This document shows positions 62,976 to 64,000 of a stretch of DNA of 64,000 nucleotides, one piece after another; the stretch's first letter is position 1; each line of letters starts with the position of its first letter. Source of the stretch: Maricaulis sp. GTDB taxonomy: Bacteria > Pseudomonadota > Alphaproteobacteria > Caulobacterales > Maricaulaceae. The notes under the pieces are model-generated. The model was not told the origin of the DNA. It was given only the letters and a program-made list of their open reading frames with translations, and made no database searches. Location: the NCBI RefSeq assembly GCF_017643475.1, contig NZ_JAEPNI010000002.1, forward strand, positions 62,001 to 126,000, written 5' to 3'. The translations under genes and the position numbers were made by a program.

Positions 62976-64000
62976 ATGCAATCCTTCGCCACCACAAAAG
63001 ACCTCTCCAGCGACGCGCTGGCGCAGTATGACGCCATTATCGATGTGCGTTCGCCCGGCGAGTTTGCCGAGGACCACCTGCCCGGCGCCATCAACCTGCC
63101 TGTGCTGGATGATGAAGAACGGGCGCACGTCGGCACGCATTACAAGCAGGTCTCGGTCTTCGAGGCCCGCCGCATGGGCGCCGCCCTCACCTCGCGCAAT
63201 ATTGCCCGGCATATCGAGACGGTGCTGGCTGACAAGCCCAAGGCTTTCCGGCCGCTGATCTATTGCTGGCGCGGGGGCATGCGGTCCTCCTCCATGGCGA
63301 CTGTGCTTTCGGCGGTTGGCTGGAAGGTGACGCTCGTCCATGGCGGTTATCGCCGCTGGCGCGACCAGGTGCGCGAAGCGCTGGAAGCTGAGCAAACACA
63401 CAAGATCACGCTGATTGACGGCCAGACCGGAACGGCCAAGACCCGCCTTTTGCACGTGCTGGCCGAGCGCGGTGAACAGGTCATCGACCTGGAAGGCCTC
63501 GCGCATCATCGCGGTTCGATCTTCGGCGATTTCGCCGGTGAGGACCAACCCAGTCAGAAAGCCTTCGAAACCCGGATCTGGACCCGGCTCCGCAATCTCG
63601 ACCCGGCCCGCCCGACCTATATCGAGGCTGAAAGCAAGCTGGTCGGTCGCAGGCGCGTGCCGGTCGGATTGTGGAATGCCATGCAGGCGGCAGATCGCCT
63701 TGTCATCAAGGCTCCTGTTGAAGAGCGCGCCCGCTATCTCATGCGCGCCTATCCCGACCTTGCCGCCAATACGGACAAGCTGGTCCAGGCCATTAAAGGC
63801 CTTAGACAGTTCCAGTCAGGCGAGACAATCACGGAATGGCTCACCATGGCCGAGGCCGGTGATTTCCATCCGCTCGCCATCGCCCTGGTGGAGGCCCATT
63901 ACGACCCGGCCTACGACCGGGCTCGACGGCGTGACGGTGCCGAGTGGGCTGAGCGTGTGTTGGACACGGCATCGCTGGATGATGCTGCGCTCAGCGATCT
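62976..64000 (+). CDS. mnmH: tRNA 2-selenouridine synthase, 3' end cut by window
   Basis: Also called SelU or YbbB: it replaces sulfur in 2-thiouridine at the wobble position of certain tRNAs with selenium, using selenophosphate, via a geranylated intermediate. About 341 codons are visible of a usual 360-370. An N-terminal rhodanese domain has the catalytic Cys in YCWRGGMRSS. A P-loop domain follows (GQTGTAKT, with Ala where Gly is common) and LEGLAHHRGSIFG. ATG 62976 gives the family start. It pairs functionally with the divergent selD, 55 bases away. Confidence 0.95.
   Translation, partial: MQSFATTKDLSSDALAQYDAIIDVRSPGEFAEDHLPGAINLPVLDDEERAHVGTHYKQVSVFEARRMGAALTSRNIARHIETVLADKPKAFRPLIYCWRGGMRSSSMATVLSAVGWKVTLVHGGYRRWRDQVREALEAEQTHKITLIDGQTGTAKTRLLHVLAERGEQVIDLEGLAHHRGSIFGDFAGEDQPSQKAFETRIWTRLRNLDPARPTYIEAESKLVGRRRVPVGLWNAMQAADRLVIKAPVEERARYLMRAYPDLAANTDKLVQAIKGLRQFQSGETITEWLTMAEAGDFHPLAIALVEAHYDPAYDRARRRDGAEWAERVLDTASLDDAALSD

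Noticed and set aside
1..64000. tRNA, rRNA, CRISPR arrays, prophage or complete insertion sequences
   Set aside because: I found no cloverleaf-type sequence, regular short repeat array, transposase or phage structural gene in reading the window.

Overview
This window looks like chromosomal DNA from a GC-rich alphaproteobacterium, probably a stalked or budding marine form close to Maricaulis/Hyphomonadaceae. That placement is inference. It rests on alphaproteobacterial LexA boxes (GTTC-N7-GTTC) upstream of ssb and uvrA, a perfect CtrA-type site (TTAA-N7-TTAA) at 56262, and gene orders I recall from Caulobacter-like genomes: a uvrA/ssb/gyrA/coaD/cyclophilin/queA block, and a dgt-SPOR-nagZ-scpAB-tatABC-serS-surE-pcm-nlpD-yajC-secDF block. 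I saw no rRNA, tRNA, CRISPR array, complete insertion sequence or prophage.

1-15.8 kb: queA (cut by the window start), an AhpD-like protein, two cyclophilins and coaD read leftward. They are followed by a TPR sulfotransferase, a LysE exporter, gyrA, a Tat-exported kelch protein, an RHH/EF-hand fusion, a lipoprotein phosphodiesterase, a DUF2269/SDR-DoxX pair, a secreted unknown and ssb. 15.8-18.5 kb is an accessory insert: two unrecognised genes, one of them between two direct copies of a ~174-bp hairpin-rich repeat. It separates the divergent ssb and uvrA genes, and each keeps its own LexA box.

18.5-37.9 kb: uvrA; three paralogous multipass membrane proteins with a CPBP protease; two tandem secreted TonB-C-type proteins plus the decayed 3' end of a third; trmFO; an S9 peptidase; an SDR; an NDUFAF6-like protein; sodB; a serine beta-lactamase-like hydrolase; and a PuuD-like membrane protein. 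38-53.5 kb: the envelope and chromosome-maintenance block (secF, secD, yajC, an nlpD-like gene, pcm, surE, serS, tatC, tatB, tatA, scpB, scpA, nagZ, SPOR, dgt). Between surE and serS it is interrupted by a Doc-type toxin-antitoxin pair, a RidA-like gene with an in-frame amber codon, and a DUF2568 fusion protein.

53.5-64 kb: erpA, DUF1428, a nitroreductase and xth, then a duplicated module of small secreted protein plus DUF2145 protein. A membrane-bound LytTR regulator, an NTF2-like protein and a large secreted unknown accompany it. The window ends with divergent selD and mnmH (selU), the pair that makes selenophosphate and 2-selenouridine in tRNA.

The most interesting material is the DUF2145 module, whose conserved His-then-Cys motifs resemble a circularly permuted papain/NlpC-P60 active site. 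Next are the repeat-flanked orphan gene inside the ssb-uvrA interval, the amber-interrupted RidA gene, the Doc toxin lacking its motif histidine, and the decayed third TonB-C paralogue.
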